Positions 1 through 8,700 of a DNA stretch of 10,877 nt are shown here, piece by piece; position 1 is the first letter of the stretch; each line of letters opens with the position of its first letter. A program made the translations under genes and the position numbers. The stretch covers positions 1 through 10,877 of the forward strand of contig CALGVF010000025.1 in NCBI GenBank assembly GCA_937920115.1. The letters run 5' to 3'. The notes under the pieces were generated by a model. The model had not been told where the DNA came from. It did not search any database and worked only from the letters and a program-made list of their open reading frames with translations. This DNA comes from an uncultured Clostridia bacterium. Lineage in GTDB: Bacteria; Bacillota; Clostridia; Christensenellales; Borkfalkiaceae.

Positions 1-160
1 CAAATATAACTGCGGTAGCAATATCATTTTGCGAAGCAAAATATAACTCTTGTTTTCTTAAAAATGTAGGCATTTTTTGCGTGTAGTGTTTTTCAATTAC
101 AGCCGTAGGGGGCGGCGCCTCGACGCCCCGTAAAAACGCTTAAAAACAAGAGCGTTTTGA
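1..160. repeat. Non-coding left edge with three small inverted repeats
   Basis: No convincing coding region is visible. There are three inverted repeats. A 7-bp stem with a GAA triloop lies at 26-42 (ATTTTGC/GCAAAAT). A GC-rich palindrome lies at 106-132, with core GGGGCG at 109-114 and CGCCCC at 124-129. An 8-bp stem lies at 133-158 (AAAACGCT/AGCGTTTT). The 10-mer AAATATAACT occurs at 2-11 and again at 39-48, flanking the first hairpin. Compact palindromes of this kind are common as dispersed intergenic repeats in Clostridia, but copy number cannot be judged from one window. The third hairpin is followed by a few T residues only when read on the - strand, so it could be a weak terminator for that strand. 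Confidence 0.4.
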
Positions 161-240
161 GAAAACCATCATTAAATTCGTCTTATTGCAAAATATCAAC
201 ACTTTTGTAAAAATAGTCAATTTTCACGCAATTTTTTACG

Positions 241-282
241 AAAAGCGGGTTGGCGAAAATTTTTCCCGCTTGATTTTTTTTT
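241..282 (+). terminator. Rho-independent terminator upstream of the DUF1538 operon
   Basis: The arms AAGCGGG (243-249) and CCCGCTT (265-271) are separated by a 15-nt loop and followed by GA and a run of nine T residues (274-282). This would end transcription entering from the left. The gene it serves lies outside the window. Its T-tract overlaps the promoter of the next operon. Confidence 0.6.
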
Positions 283-298
283 GCTATTATGATATAAT
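270..298 (+). promoter_or_regulatory. Sigma-A-type promoter of the DUF1538/P-II-like operon
   Basis: The -35 box is TTGATT (270-275), followed by a 17-bp spacer and a perfect TATAAT -10 box (293-298). TGA directly before the -10 (290-292) makes an extended -10. Transcription should begin near 305, leaving a leader of about 60 nt before the GTG start at 367. The -35 shares bases with the preceding terminator arm and T-tract. No operator-like palindrome is evident between the -10 and the ribosome binding site. Confidence 0.75.
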
Positions 299-366
299 AC
301 ATAAAACATATACTTTGTATTGAAAATCACAGAAATAAAAAAATTACGAAACGAGGAGGTTTGCTT

Positions 367-1902
367 GTGTTACGGTTGTTCAGGGATAAACTTAAAGAAT
401 CGCTTATATCCGTCGTCCCTGTCGCTCTTATCGTCATAATACTCAATTTTACGCCCCTGATTTCTCTCACGGGCAAGGAAATTGCGGTGTTTTCGGTATC
501 GGCGGTACTTCTGATACTCGGAATGGCGTTCTTCAACCTCGGCGCGGACGTCGCTATGACCCCCATGGGCGACCATATCGGAGCGGGTCTTACGAAGTCT
601 AAAAAAGTTGCGTTGCTTATCGGCGTGTGCTTCGTTATGGGCGTATTTATCACAATCGCCGAACCCGACCTCACCGTTCTCGCTTCGCAGGTCAAGGAGA
701 AAATCAACCCGACTTTGCTCACCGTTACGGTCGGCGTGGGCGTGGGACTTTTCCTCGTTATTTCGGTTGTCAGAATTATTAAAGGCACTCCGCTGTCGCA
801 TATACTCATATTCTTCTATATGTGCCTTTTCGCGTTTGGGGCTTTGCTCGTAATAGGCAACGACGACTTTCTTCCCCTCGCGTTCGATTCGGGCGGCGTT
901 ACCACGGGACCCATAACCGTTCCGTTCATAATGGCGTTGGGCGTGGGTATCGCAAGTACGATAGGCGGCAAAAAATCGGGCGAAAACAGTTTCGGCTTAG
1001 TCGCTCTTTGCTCCATAGGTCCTATGCTTGCGGTAATGATTTTGGGTATTTTTTCGAGCGGCAGTATGGACTATCACCTTTCCGAGTCCGAGTACGCCAT
1101 AGCGGATAACTTCTTTGCGAGTCTCGCGGCGACGCTCGGTTCGGTCGCTAAGGAAGTAGCGATTGCTCTCGGACTTATCGTCGTTTTCTTCCTTCTTCTC
1201 GATTTGATTTTCCTTAAATTACCCGCAAAGAAGTTGCGTAATATCGGCGTAGGCGTTATATACACCTTTATAGGACTGCTTATTTTCCTTACTTCCGCTC
1301 AAATCGGGTTCCTGCCGATAGGTTATAAACTCGGTTGCGAACTCGCTTCGACTCACCCCTACGCGTTGATTGCCGTCGGCTTCGTACTCGGAGCGGTTGT
1401 AGTTCTCGCAGAACCTGCGGTACACGTTCTCACGAAACAGGTAGACAATGTTACTTCGGGCGGTATTTCCAAACTTTCGATGCTTATCGCCCTTTGTCTC
1501 GGCGTGGGAATTTCTATCGGACTTTCGATGCTGAGAATTGTCAAAGGCTTTAATATATTGTATTATTTAGTACCCGGTTATCTGCTTTCTATCGGACTTT
1601 CGTTCTTCGTTCCGGGGATATACACGGCGATAGCGTTCGACTCGGGCGGCGTTGCGAGCGGACCGCTCACTTCGAGTTTCATTCTTCCTCTCGCGATAGG
1701 GGCGTGTTACACTCTTTCGGGTTCGGGAAAAATATTGACGGACGCTTTCGGCATAGTCGCGATAGTCGCCATGACCCCGCTTATCACCATTCAGATATTA
1801 GGCTTTAAAGCGGTGGTAATGAGGGGAGTGCATAAGCGTATAGCGATGAAGAGAATACTCAGTCTTGACGACGAGTATATCATAAATTTCGAGATAAAAT
1901 GA
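367..1902 (+). CDS. DUF1538-family integral membrane protein, putative transporter regulated by P-II-like partners
   Basis: This is a very hydrophobic protein of about 511 residues with a dozen or more likely membrane segments. It consists of two homologous halves about 250 residues apart. AEP-x(3)-VL-x(2)-QV motifs occur near residues 98 and 348 (E99, E349). Signature FDSGGV-x(2)-GP occurs at 173-181 and 424-432. This duplicated signature matches the DUF1538 family, whose substrate is to my knowledge not established. A TTG at 361 keeps the frame open, but AGGAGG at 354-359 would then sit one base from the start. GTG at 367 gives a 7-nt spacing and is preferred. The stop overlaps the next start (ATGA, 1899-1902), which implies translational coupling to the P-II-like genes. 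Conserved acidic and small residues in the paired motifs suggest a two-fold pseudosymmetric transport path. That role is inferred; family membership is fairly sure. Confidence 0.8.
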   Translation: MLRLFRDKLKESLISVVPVALIVIILNFTPLISLTGKEIAVFSVSAVLLILGMAFFNLGADVAMTPMGDHIGAGLTKSKKVALLIGVCFVMGVFITIAEPDLTVLASQVKEKINPTLLTVTVGVGVGLFLVISVVRIIKGTPLSHILIFFYMCLFAFGALLVIGNDDFLPLAFDSGGVTTGPITVPFIMALGVGIASTIGGKKSGENSFGLVALCSIGPMLAVMILGIFSSGSMDYHLSESEYAIADNFFASLAATLGSVAKEVAIALGLIVVFFLLLDLIFLKLPAKKLRNIGVGVIYTFIGLLIFLTSAQIGFLPIGYKLGCELASTHPYALIAVGFVLGAVVVLAEPAVHVLTKQVDNVTSGGISKLSMLIALCLGVGISIGLSMLRIVKGFNILYYLVPGYLLSIGLSFFVPGIYTAIAFDSGGVASGPLTSSFILPLAIGACYTLSGSGKILTDAFGIVAIVAMTPLITIQILGFKAVVMRGVHKRIAMKRILSLDDEYIINFEIK

Positions 1903-2324
1903 GAGACAAGATAAAGAATAAAATCTCGGATATAGCCGAGGAAATAAATCAGAGACAGGAAGCGAAAGCGAACCCTTCCGCTCCCGTAAATCTCGTAATG
2001 ATAGTCACGATAGTGAACAGGGCGAAAGCCGACTACTATCTCGACTTTATACAGTCGTTCGAGGTCAATATGCAAACGGCTCTCGCGGCTCACGGCACGG
2101 AGCGGAACGTAGGTTCGGCGTATGCCGAAAAGGCGGTTTTGTTCGGAATGACGAGAGAGGACAAAGTCAAAGAGATACTCGAAGGTTTGCAGGAAAAATT
2201 CGACACGATAAAAAACGGGGCGGGGATAGCGTTTACCGTACCGCTCACGAGTTTAATCGGCGTATCGACTTACGGCTTTCTGAGTAATTTAAGAAATCAA
2301 CCCGGCATAGGGGGAGGAAAATAA
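1899..2324 (+). CDS. P-II-like regulatory protein with N-terminal extension (first paralogue)
   Basis: This is a soluble protein of 141 residues. A charged N-terminal extension (about 1-29, rich in Lys, Glu and Gln) precedes a ferredoxin-like core. The core opens with the hydrophobic strand NLVMIVTIVNRAKADYYLDF and ends with GAGIAFTVP at 107-115, which corresponds to the B-loop and last strand of P-II proteins (GxGKIFVxPV). The same GxGIAFxxP motif is in the downstream protein, showing that the two are related. The usual P-II motif Gly-x-Thr-Val after the first helix is not recognisable, and no T-loop tyrosine in a standard setting is seen. A Gly-rich tail follows residue 130. The start overlaps the membrane protein gene by 4 nt. 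P-II proteins bind ATP/ADP and 2-oxoglutarate and act on membrane transporters, so a role in gating the DUF1538 protein is inferred from position. Confidence 0.65.
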   Translation: MRDKIKNKISDIAEEINQRQEAKANPSAPVNLVMIVTIVNRAKADYYLDFIQSFEVNMQTALAAHGTERNVGSAYAEKAVLFGMTREDKVKEILEGLQEKFDTIKNGAGIAFTVPLTSLIGVSTYGFLSNLRNQPGIGGGK

Positions 2325-2326
2325 AA

Positions 2327-2641
2327 ATGGCGGAATTTGAACACGAAGTTATATATTGTATAGTAAACAGCGGTTTCTCGGACGCGGTAATGGACGCGGC
2401 GAGGGAGTTCGGCGCGGGCGGCGGAACGGTAATTCACGCGAGAGGCACGGCGAATCTCGAAGCGGAGAAGTTGTTTAACATATCCATTCAGCCCGAGAAA
2501 GAAATAGTAATGATAGTCGTTAAAAAAGAGATAAAGAACGACGTATTGCACGCTTTATATAAAAGCGTAGGACTCGACACGCCGGGGCAGGGAATAGCGT
2601 TCTGTCTGCCCGTAACGGAAGTAGTCGGGATAAAAGACTAA
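2327..2641 (+). CDS. P-II-like regulatory protein (second paralogue)
   Basis: This protein has 104 residues, close to the usual P-II length of about 112. After a first strand (HEVIYCIVNSG) and helix comes GAGGGTVIHARG at 29-40, a motif typical of P-II-like proteins. A short, poorly conserved T-loop region follows (about 41-54), then the strand EIVMIVV, a second helix, and GQGIAFCLP at 87-95, the counterpart of the P-II nucleotide-binding B-loop. The canonical uridylylation tyrosine of GlnB/GlnK cannot be identified. The gene starts 2 nt after the previous stop, with GGAGG at 2313-2317 nine bases upstream, and is followed by a strong terminator. It is probably a trimeric nucleotide sensor working with the first paralogue, perhaps as a heterotrimer, to control the DUF1538 protein. 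The family call is firm; the partner is inferred. Confidence 0.78.
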   Translation: MAEFEHEVIYCIVNSGFSDAVMDAAREFGAGGGTVIHARGTANLEAEKLFNISIQPEKEIVMIVVKKEIKNDVLHALYKSVGLDTPGQGIAFCLPVTEVVGIKD

Positions 2642-2676
2642 AAGTTCAAAAATAATTAAAAACGAAACAGTTATAT

Positions 2677-2736
2677 AACGCAAAGCGGGTGCTGAGCCGT
2701 CCCGATGGACGGCTCAGCACCCGCTTTGCGTTTTCT
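2677..2736 (+). terminator. Very strong intrinsic terminator after the P-II-like genes
   Basis: A perfect 26-bp inverted repeat has arms at 2677-2702 and 2707-2732 with a CGAT loop (2703-2706). It runs into TTTT (2731-2734). It closes the three-gene operon 35 nt after the last stop. The stem is much longer than a typical intrinsic terminator, so it may also be a dispersed palindrome or protect the 3' end. On the - strand the following bases are AT-rich but not a T-run, so it is not clearly bidirectional. Confidence 0.85.
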
Positions 2737-3046
2737 CGTATTATTTGCTTTTTATAGCGTTTAAACGGGCGGTTCGCGGGAAAGAAAGCGGACGGGGCGA
2801 ATAATGCCGTTTGAAGATAAACGCATAAAATTGCGGGTCATTTACCGCCGTATCGAGTAAAGATTGTATAAAACAGCACTTTTTTTACAAAATAAGGCAA
2901 GACAAAGGCTCTTTCAGGGTGTAAAATATTTGTGCTTATGGTAAGAGAGGTTTTACGCCATGTTATTCTTATAGGCTCGCATTACAAAAACTACGTTAAA
3001 AATGCGAACGAAAGTAGAACGACGCGGAAAATGCTCGGAATCAATA
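2737..3046. other. Intergenic leader region without a gene
   Basis: About 310 bases show no reading frame with a plausible ribosome binding site. Apart from the promoter candidate listed separately, the only structure noticed is a 10-bp palindrome, CGTTTAAACG (2758-2767), and short AT-rich tracts. No riboswitch or tRNA was recognised. The length leaves room for regulation of the downstream surface-protein genes. Confidence 0.4.
2899..2927 (+). promoter_or_regulatory. Candidate promoter for the surface glycan-binding operon
   Basis: AAGACA (2899-2904) and TAAAAT (2922-2927) are separated by 17 bp. They match four of six and five of six positions of the sigma-A consensus. Transcription would start near 2933, giving a leader of about 125 nt. 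It is the best pair found in the spacer but is not strong, and other starts are possible. Confidence 0.35.
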
Positions 3047-3059
3047 AGGAGGAGAATCA

Positions 3060-5687
3060 ATGAAAAAGTTTGGCAAAAAGGGTTTTGTCGCGATCGCTTC
3101 GCTCGTTGCGGCATTATCGGTATCGGCGATTGTTCCCGCATTCGCAAACGCCGCTGAGGAATCGAAAATTCCCGCGGTTAAAGGTTTCGACGTCGAATCG
3201 GTCGAAGTCTCGGGAGCAAACGAGGCTCTCTCGAAGTGGATGTATTATTTCTACAACGATAAAGATGCCGCAGGCAAAGAACGCGGTTGGTCGTACGAGT
3301 CGGAGAATCTTCACGTTCTCGCGACTACCGAGGGCAAAACGGGCAACGCTTTGCTTATGAGAAGAGACAAAGCGGACGGCGAACTCGTTATGTATTCCTA
3401 CGCGTTCGACGTTAAACCCGATCAGAACTACGTTATCGGGGCGTATTTGAAGAATATCTGTTCTCAGACCGCCGACAACAAGGTTTATTTCAAAATCAAA
3501 GAACAGAACGCCAACGGAAGCGTTACGAACGACGAAAATACGCCGCTTCACACCGTTTCGGGAAGAAGGGAAAATTGGACTGAGACTACGTTTTCATATA
3601 AAACGACTACTTCCGCAAAAACGCTCGTTCTGAAAATCTGTGCGGAAGGCGTGGGAGACTTCTACGTCGACGATATTACCGTCAGAACTTCCACGGCAGC
3701 AACCAATTCCGACACGTTCAGAATGATAGGTATCGGCAATGCGGACGGCGGTAACGAAGACCCCGCGAGCATGCCCGTTCTGACCGACGCGAATATTTCT
3801 TCCGATAGTTCGGACAAAGACGGTAAGTCTTTGCGACTTAACAACAACGACGTCTATAAGACGGTTTTCGGTATGCTTCCGCACGGAAAAGAATACAAAC
3901 TGTCTTTCAAATATAAAAATACGGGCGGCGGTACAGCCGACAGACTCAGTATTCGACTCGACAACTTTCCTTTAAACGTCGAAGAGAAGGCGGAAAATAA
4001 GGCATATTATGCTCCTCAGGTAAACAGTACCGCGGGAACTCCCGATACGGAATGGAAAACTTACGAATACGAGTTCAAAACGGTGGCGGGTCTGACCGAC
4101 GTTTGTTGGATGGGAATTAAGTCGTACGGCGGCTACCTTATCGACGAACTTGCGATAACGGGTACGGACGACGACGAAGCGACGATGCAGTATATCGTCA
4201 ACGGTTCGTTCTCGGGAGCGTATCTCGAAGGATATACCTACGGCAATAACTACAACGTTGCGAAACAGGCTGACGGAACTTACGTTTTCGCGTCTTCTGC
4301 GGTGACGAAAGACGATTGTTCGGGGCAGAGAGGTTTTCTGAAACCCGACGTTTCCAAACTCGTCGAAGGTACCGAATATACCATTAGTTTCGATTATCGT
4401 TCGGGCGGAAGTCAAGCCGGCAACGTGTTCTACGGAGCAACGTGGGGCGGGGTTGACCCGTTTACGGATATTTGTCCGCTCGGACAGGCGACTATTTCGG
4501 GTTGGACTCATAAAGAGGGGAAGTTTACGGCTAAAAACGGATGTTGGCTTGAAATTTACGGCGACGCGGGCATTTCGTGGCCGACATATTTCAGAAACTT
4601 CTCGATAAAAGACGCCGCGGGCAACGAATTTATTGACAATAAAACTCTCGTCGCTCCCAAAGCGATTTTAGGCGAAAACGAATTCCCCTACGGAACGTTC
4701 GACGGCAACGCAAACTACGTTGCGAAAGATTGGACTTTCGAGGGTAACGGCAATATCTACGGTCTCGCGTTCGACACAAGATGGGAGAAGGACGCGAAAC
4801 CCGATTGGAAAATCTGTCTGTACGGAACGGAAGAGACTCCCGCAGTCGCGATAAGCAAAGAAATAACCGTTTCCAAACGCACTCTTGCGGTAGGTTGCAA
4901 GTATTACACGGGAAACGCGAAAATATCCGCTCTCGTCGGCGATAAGGAAATCGAGACGGACGAAAACGGCTTTATCGAACTTCCCGAGGGGACGACTTCG
5001 GTAAAACTCAAATTTACGGCTACCGAGTACGCGGCGTTCAAGTACGTTTATTTCGGAACACATACTCACGCCGAGGCGACCGAGGGTTCGACGACTACCG
5101 AAGAGGCGACCTGTACGAGAGCGGGCGGCACTTACTACTACTGTTCCGACTGCGAAAAGAACGTATATATCGTTAAAATTCCGAAACTCGAACATCAACT
5201 TACGCACGTTCACGAAGACGCTTCGTGCAAAGAGGGCGTAGACAAGGACGTCTGCGAAGTATGCAAGGGCGAATTTAACGTAAAAGTTACTCCCGCGACG
5301 GGCAAGCATGATTACAAGACGGAAGTCATAAAGGAAGCGACCTGTAAGGCTGCGGGTATGAAACACGACGTCTGTAAGGTCTGCGGGGCGGAAGGAAACG
5401 TAACGGTTATCCCGAAAACGGAGCATACTTACGAAAACGGCAAATGTACGGCTTGCGGAGAGGAAGACCCCGATTACGACCCGACGGGCGAATCGACGGA
5501 CGAACCCGACACGGGAAGTTCGGACAGGGAAGATCCCGACTCCGACAGAACTTCGGACGAATCTAAAAATTCTTCGGGAAGTTCGGGCGGCTGTCTTTCG
5601 AGCGTATACGGCGGTTTCGCCGCTCTCGGCGTTCTCGCGATAACGGCTTCCGTATTTATAATCGTAAAACGCAGAAAAGAAGAATGA
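3060..5687 (+). CDS. Secreted, C-terminally anchored multi-module glycan-binding-like protein with CxxC repeats
   Basis: This protein has 875 residues. A signal peptide (KK-rich start, hydrophobic core, likely cleavage after AFA near residue 30) is followed by four beta-sandwich modules resembling CBM4/9-type carbohydrate-binding domains. They lie at about 38-210 (ending GDFYVDDITV), 219-368 (ending YLIDELAI), 377-520 (ending YFRNFSI) and 540-667. No glycosidase catalytic motif was seen, so it is probably a binding or scaffold protein. Residues 668-800 hold repeats with C695/C698, C732/C735, C772/C775 and C796/C799 pairs. The first three pairs are preceded by a lone Cys (685, 723, 762), and His residues lie between. 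An acidic Ser/Thr/Asp linker follows, then Gly-Gly-Cys (843-845), a membrane segment and a KRRKEE tail. AGGAGG at 3047-3052 lies 7 nt before ATG. The glycosidase gene follows after 93 bp and is probably co-transcribed. The ligand is unknown. Confidence 0.75.
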   Translation: MKKFGKKGFVAIASLVAALSVSAIVPAFANAAEESKIPAVKGFDVESVEVSGANEALSKWMYYFYNDKDAAGKERGWSYESENLHVLATTEGKTGNALLMRRDKADGELVMYSYAFDVKPDQNYVIGAYLKNICSQTADNKVYFKIKEQNANGSVTNDENTPLHTVSGRRENWTETTFSYKTTTSAKTLVLKICAEGVGDFYVDDITVRTSTAATNSDTFRMIGIGNADGGNEDPASMPVLTDANISSDSSDKDGKSLRLNNNDVYKTVFGMLPHGKEYKLSFKYKNTGGGTADRLSIRLDNFPLNVEEKAENKAYYAPQVNSTAGTPDTEWKTYEYEFKTVAGLTDVCWMGIKSYGGYLIDELAITGTDDDEATMQYIVNGSFSGAYLEGYTYGNNYNVAKQADGTYVFASSAVTKDDCSGQRGFLKPDVSKLVEGTEYTISFDYRSGGSQAGNVFYGATWGGVDPFTDICPLGQATISGWTHKEGKFTAKNGCWLEIYGDAGISWPTYFRNFSIKDAAGNEFIDNKTLVAPKAILGENEFPYGTFDGNANYVAKDWTFEGNGNIYGLAFDTRWEKDAKPDWKICLYGTEETPAVAISKEITVSKRTLAVGCKYYTGNAKISALVGDKEIETDENGFIELPEGTTSVKLKFTATEYAAFKYVYFGTHTHAEATEGSTTTEEATCTRAGGTYYYCSDCEKNVYIVKIPKLEHQLTHVHEDASCKEGVDKDVCEVCKGEFNVKVTPATGKHDYKTEVIKEATCKAAGMKHDVCKVCGAEGNVTVIPKTEHTYENGKCTACGEEDPDYDPTGESTDEPDTGSSDREDPDSDRTSDESKNSSGSSGGCLSSVYGGFAALGVLAITASVFIIVKRRKEE

Positions 5688-5700
5688 AAATAACGGGCGT

Positions 5701-5760
5701 GGCGTTCCCGACGGCTTTTCCCCGACGGAACGCTCGCTATAAAGGCTTAAATAAAGGCTG
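5701..5760 (+). repeat. Inverted and direct repeats between the two surface-protein genes
   Basis: GCGTTCC (5702-5708) and GGAACGC (5727-5733) can pair across an 18-nt loop. CCCGACGG occurs twice (5707-5714 and 5721-5728). ATAAAGGCT also occurs twice (5739-5747 and 5751-5759). No T-tract follows the hairpin, so it is not a standard terminator. It may be a processing or stability element that lets expression of the two genes differ. Confidence 0.35.
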
Positions 5761-5780
5761 AATAAGGAGAAAACCTGTTA

Positions 5781-8700
5781 ATGAAAATCAGATTTAAAAA
5801 GGTCAAGGCTTTCGCCGTACTGCTTTGTTCGCTTCTCGCGATCGCTTCTTTCGGTATCGGTTTTAACGGTATCCGCAGGGCATACGCCGAAAGCGAGGCG
5901 GTAGAGATTACGAACCCCGGATTCGAGGAACTCACTGGCGGCGTAGGCAGTTTGCCCGTCGGTTGGTCTACGTGGACGGCTTTAAACGAAAAAGACAGTT
6001 CGCTCGCCAACGTGAATTTTTCCACGGTAAGCGGCGAGGACGCCCACGCGGGAAAATCTCTTAAAGTGGTAAACCTTTCGGGCGACAGCCTGATAAGAGG
6101 AGTGGTAAACAGTTCGGAATTCGCTTTGGAAGGCGGTAAGACTTATCTTATTTCCTACTATTACCGTTCCGACTCGGATACGGCGAATAGTTCGTTGTGT
6201 ATAAGACAGTTCAAGAAAAACGGCGAAGGCACGGCTAATACTTATTATTGGGTAGACGCGGCAACCGTAAAGGGGGCGACGAGCGGTTACAGACTCGTTT
6301 CCGCCGTTATCACCGCCGATTCGGACGCGGCTAAGGGTATGATTCAACTCGATATCGCTCCGACGGGCGAAAAAGCCGTATATTACGACGATTTCTCTAT
6401 CGAGAAAATCGACAAAATGGAATTCAACGGCGGCTTTGAAAGAGTCGGAACCATGGCGACTCCGCTCGGTTGGTCTCTTTCCAACGCCCTCGATTTCTCG
6501 TTCAGCGACGAGGTATATTACGACGGCGAGACTTCGGCTCACATAGTGAGAGAAGATTACGCCACGGCGTTCACCATGACTTCGCTCGCGACTATGGAAG
6601 TTCGCCCGTCGGCGGCGTTCGACGTGGGTTTCCGTATGCGTTCGCAGAACTCGAAAGGTTCGAGAGCGACGATAACCGTGACTTACTACGGAAGTACGGG
6701 TAACGTAGTGGGAACTCAGACGAGTCCTTACGTTTACCTCAAAAACGGCGAAGGGCTTTCCGATTGGACGGACGTTTGGATAAGATACGTTTGTCCGCAA
6801 GGCTCGGTGTCTGTCGGCTGTACGATAACGATTACCAAAGGCAAAACCGATTGCTATATCGACGGCGTTTATTGCAGAGAATCGGGCAACCTCGCTTATA
6901 TCGAAGATTTCGAGAGTATTTCCGACACGGGACTTCCCGACGATTACGAAGCGGAGCCGAGTATGTTCCAAAACGGCAAACTCGTGCTTGCGGCGGGCAA
7001 ACAGGCTAAGACGGAGACTATATCTCTCCTTTACGGCAACGGTTATTCGATAACGGGCGAATGCGTCGCGGAAAGCGGAGCGAAACCCGCAATCGAACTC
7101 AAATGGTACGATTACAACAGGAAGTTGCTCGAAAGCAAGAAGTTCGACCTTAAAGTCACGAACAACGAGTTTTTGGCTGAATTCGTCGAACCGCAGGGAA
7201 CTTACGTTGAAATAATCTACAAAAACGAGGGAAGCGGCAAAGTTTCTTTCGACAATATCAGAATAGACAAAACTTACGACCCGAAGACCGCGGGAAGCGG
7301 TTGGGAAGGCAAATGGGTGTGCTTCCCATATTCGGACGTCGCTTACGGCGGAGCGTATATGTACGCTTATTACCGTAAGAACTTCGAACTCACCGAAAAA
7401 GTAGTTTCGGCTCAGATTCAACTTACGGGCGATGACGTGATAACGACTTATGTAAACGGCGAGGAACTTACGGACTCGGGTAAGGGCGATTGGGCGAAAG
7501 TGCTTATCGCATATATCAAAGACAGTCTCAAAGTGGGCAAAAACACGCTTGCTTTCCGCGTTTACAATCAGTCTTACTACGGTGGCGTACTGTTCGATAT
7601 GGAACTTACCTTCGAAAGCGGTAAAAAGACTCGTATTTACTCGGACGGAACTCTTCTTTCGTACAACGCGGGCGATACCGCTCTGACGGGTACCGAATGG
7701 ACTAAGACCGATTTCGACGATTCCGCTTGGAAAAAAGCGTTCGTAATAGGTGCTCCGCCGTGCATGCCGTGGGGCGAAATAGTCTACAAACAGAACTCCG
7801 AGTCCCTTCCGAAAATGACTATCTCGGGAGCGGAAGTAACCGAAGAAGCCAACGCGGGCGAATCGGTCGAGTTCACCTTCAACGCGAGAATATCCGAACA
7901 GATTACCAAAGACCTTACGTTCAAAGTCAATTTCAGAAGCAAATGGGCGGCGGACGAAGACGAGGTTATGGAAACGTGGCTCATACCGACTCTCGTTTCG
8001 GGCAAAAAGACTTCCGAATGGGTCGTCGGAGCGGACAATATCGTGACTTATAAGGTCGAAGTACCCGATTATCTGTCTACGGGCAGTTATCAACTTCAAT
8101 TCGACGTCGACGAGTTCCGCATAACGAACAGCAATTACAGCGGCAACGTCATAAGAGGCAGGACGGTATCTATCACGACGGGCGAAGTCGTACTCACCGA
8201 AAGTCACCTCGAAAAAGAGAACGGCAGAGTACAACTTATCGTAAACGGCGAAAAAGTCGCTCCCATGATGTACCTCCGCGAACAGAAAACGGTATTCAAG
8301 ACCGAGTACGCCGCGGGAATGTACGGAGCGGACGTAGACCTCATGTGTCTCCCCAACTGTCGTAACTACAATATGAACAGTTCGGGTTCAATGTGGACGG
8401 GTTACGGCAAATACGACTTCACGGCTTTGGACGAAGTCGTTTACGAGACCTTGCAGGGGGCTCCGTCGGCGAAACTTATGCTTATGCTCGACGCCGATCC
8501 GCCGTCATGGTGGTTTAAAAAGAACCCCGACGCTTACGCGGTGGACAGCAAGGGCAACAACGTAGGAATAAGTTACGCTTCCGAAAAGTGGAGAGAGGAC
8601 GTAGGCGTGTTCTATCAGGCTCTTCTCGCTCACGTTTTGGAGCAGCCCTACGCGGGGCATATATTCGCGGTTAAAATCGCGGCGGGCGCGACTTTCGAGT

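Noticed and set aside
1..160. CRISPR array at the left edge
   Set aside because: The repeats are different palindromes, and the single repeated 10-mer is too short and occurs only twice.
361..366. TTG at 361 as the start of the DUF1538 gene
   Set aside because: AGGAGG ends at 359, leaving one base before TTG. GTG at 367 has a normal 7-nt spacing.
2758..2767. Palindrome CGTTTAAACG as a regulator operator
   Set aside because: It is short, single, and about 130 bp upstream of the best promoter candidate. Chance occurrence cannot be excluded.
4668..5426. 252-codon open frame on the - strand
   Set aside because: It lies antisense to the modules and CxxC repeats of the 875-residue protein, and its composition is that of a shadow frame.
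5064..5460. CxxC repeats as multihaem cytochrome sites
   Set aside because: The motifs lack the His of CxxCH: the residue after the second Cys is Glu, Lys or Gly.
5982..8234. 750-codon open frame on the - strand opposite the glycosidase gene
   Set aside because: It is rich in Arg and Phe, has no domain signature or ribosome binding site, and mirrors the codon bias of the + strand gene. It is a shadow frame.
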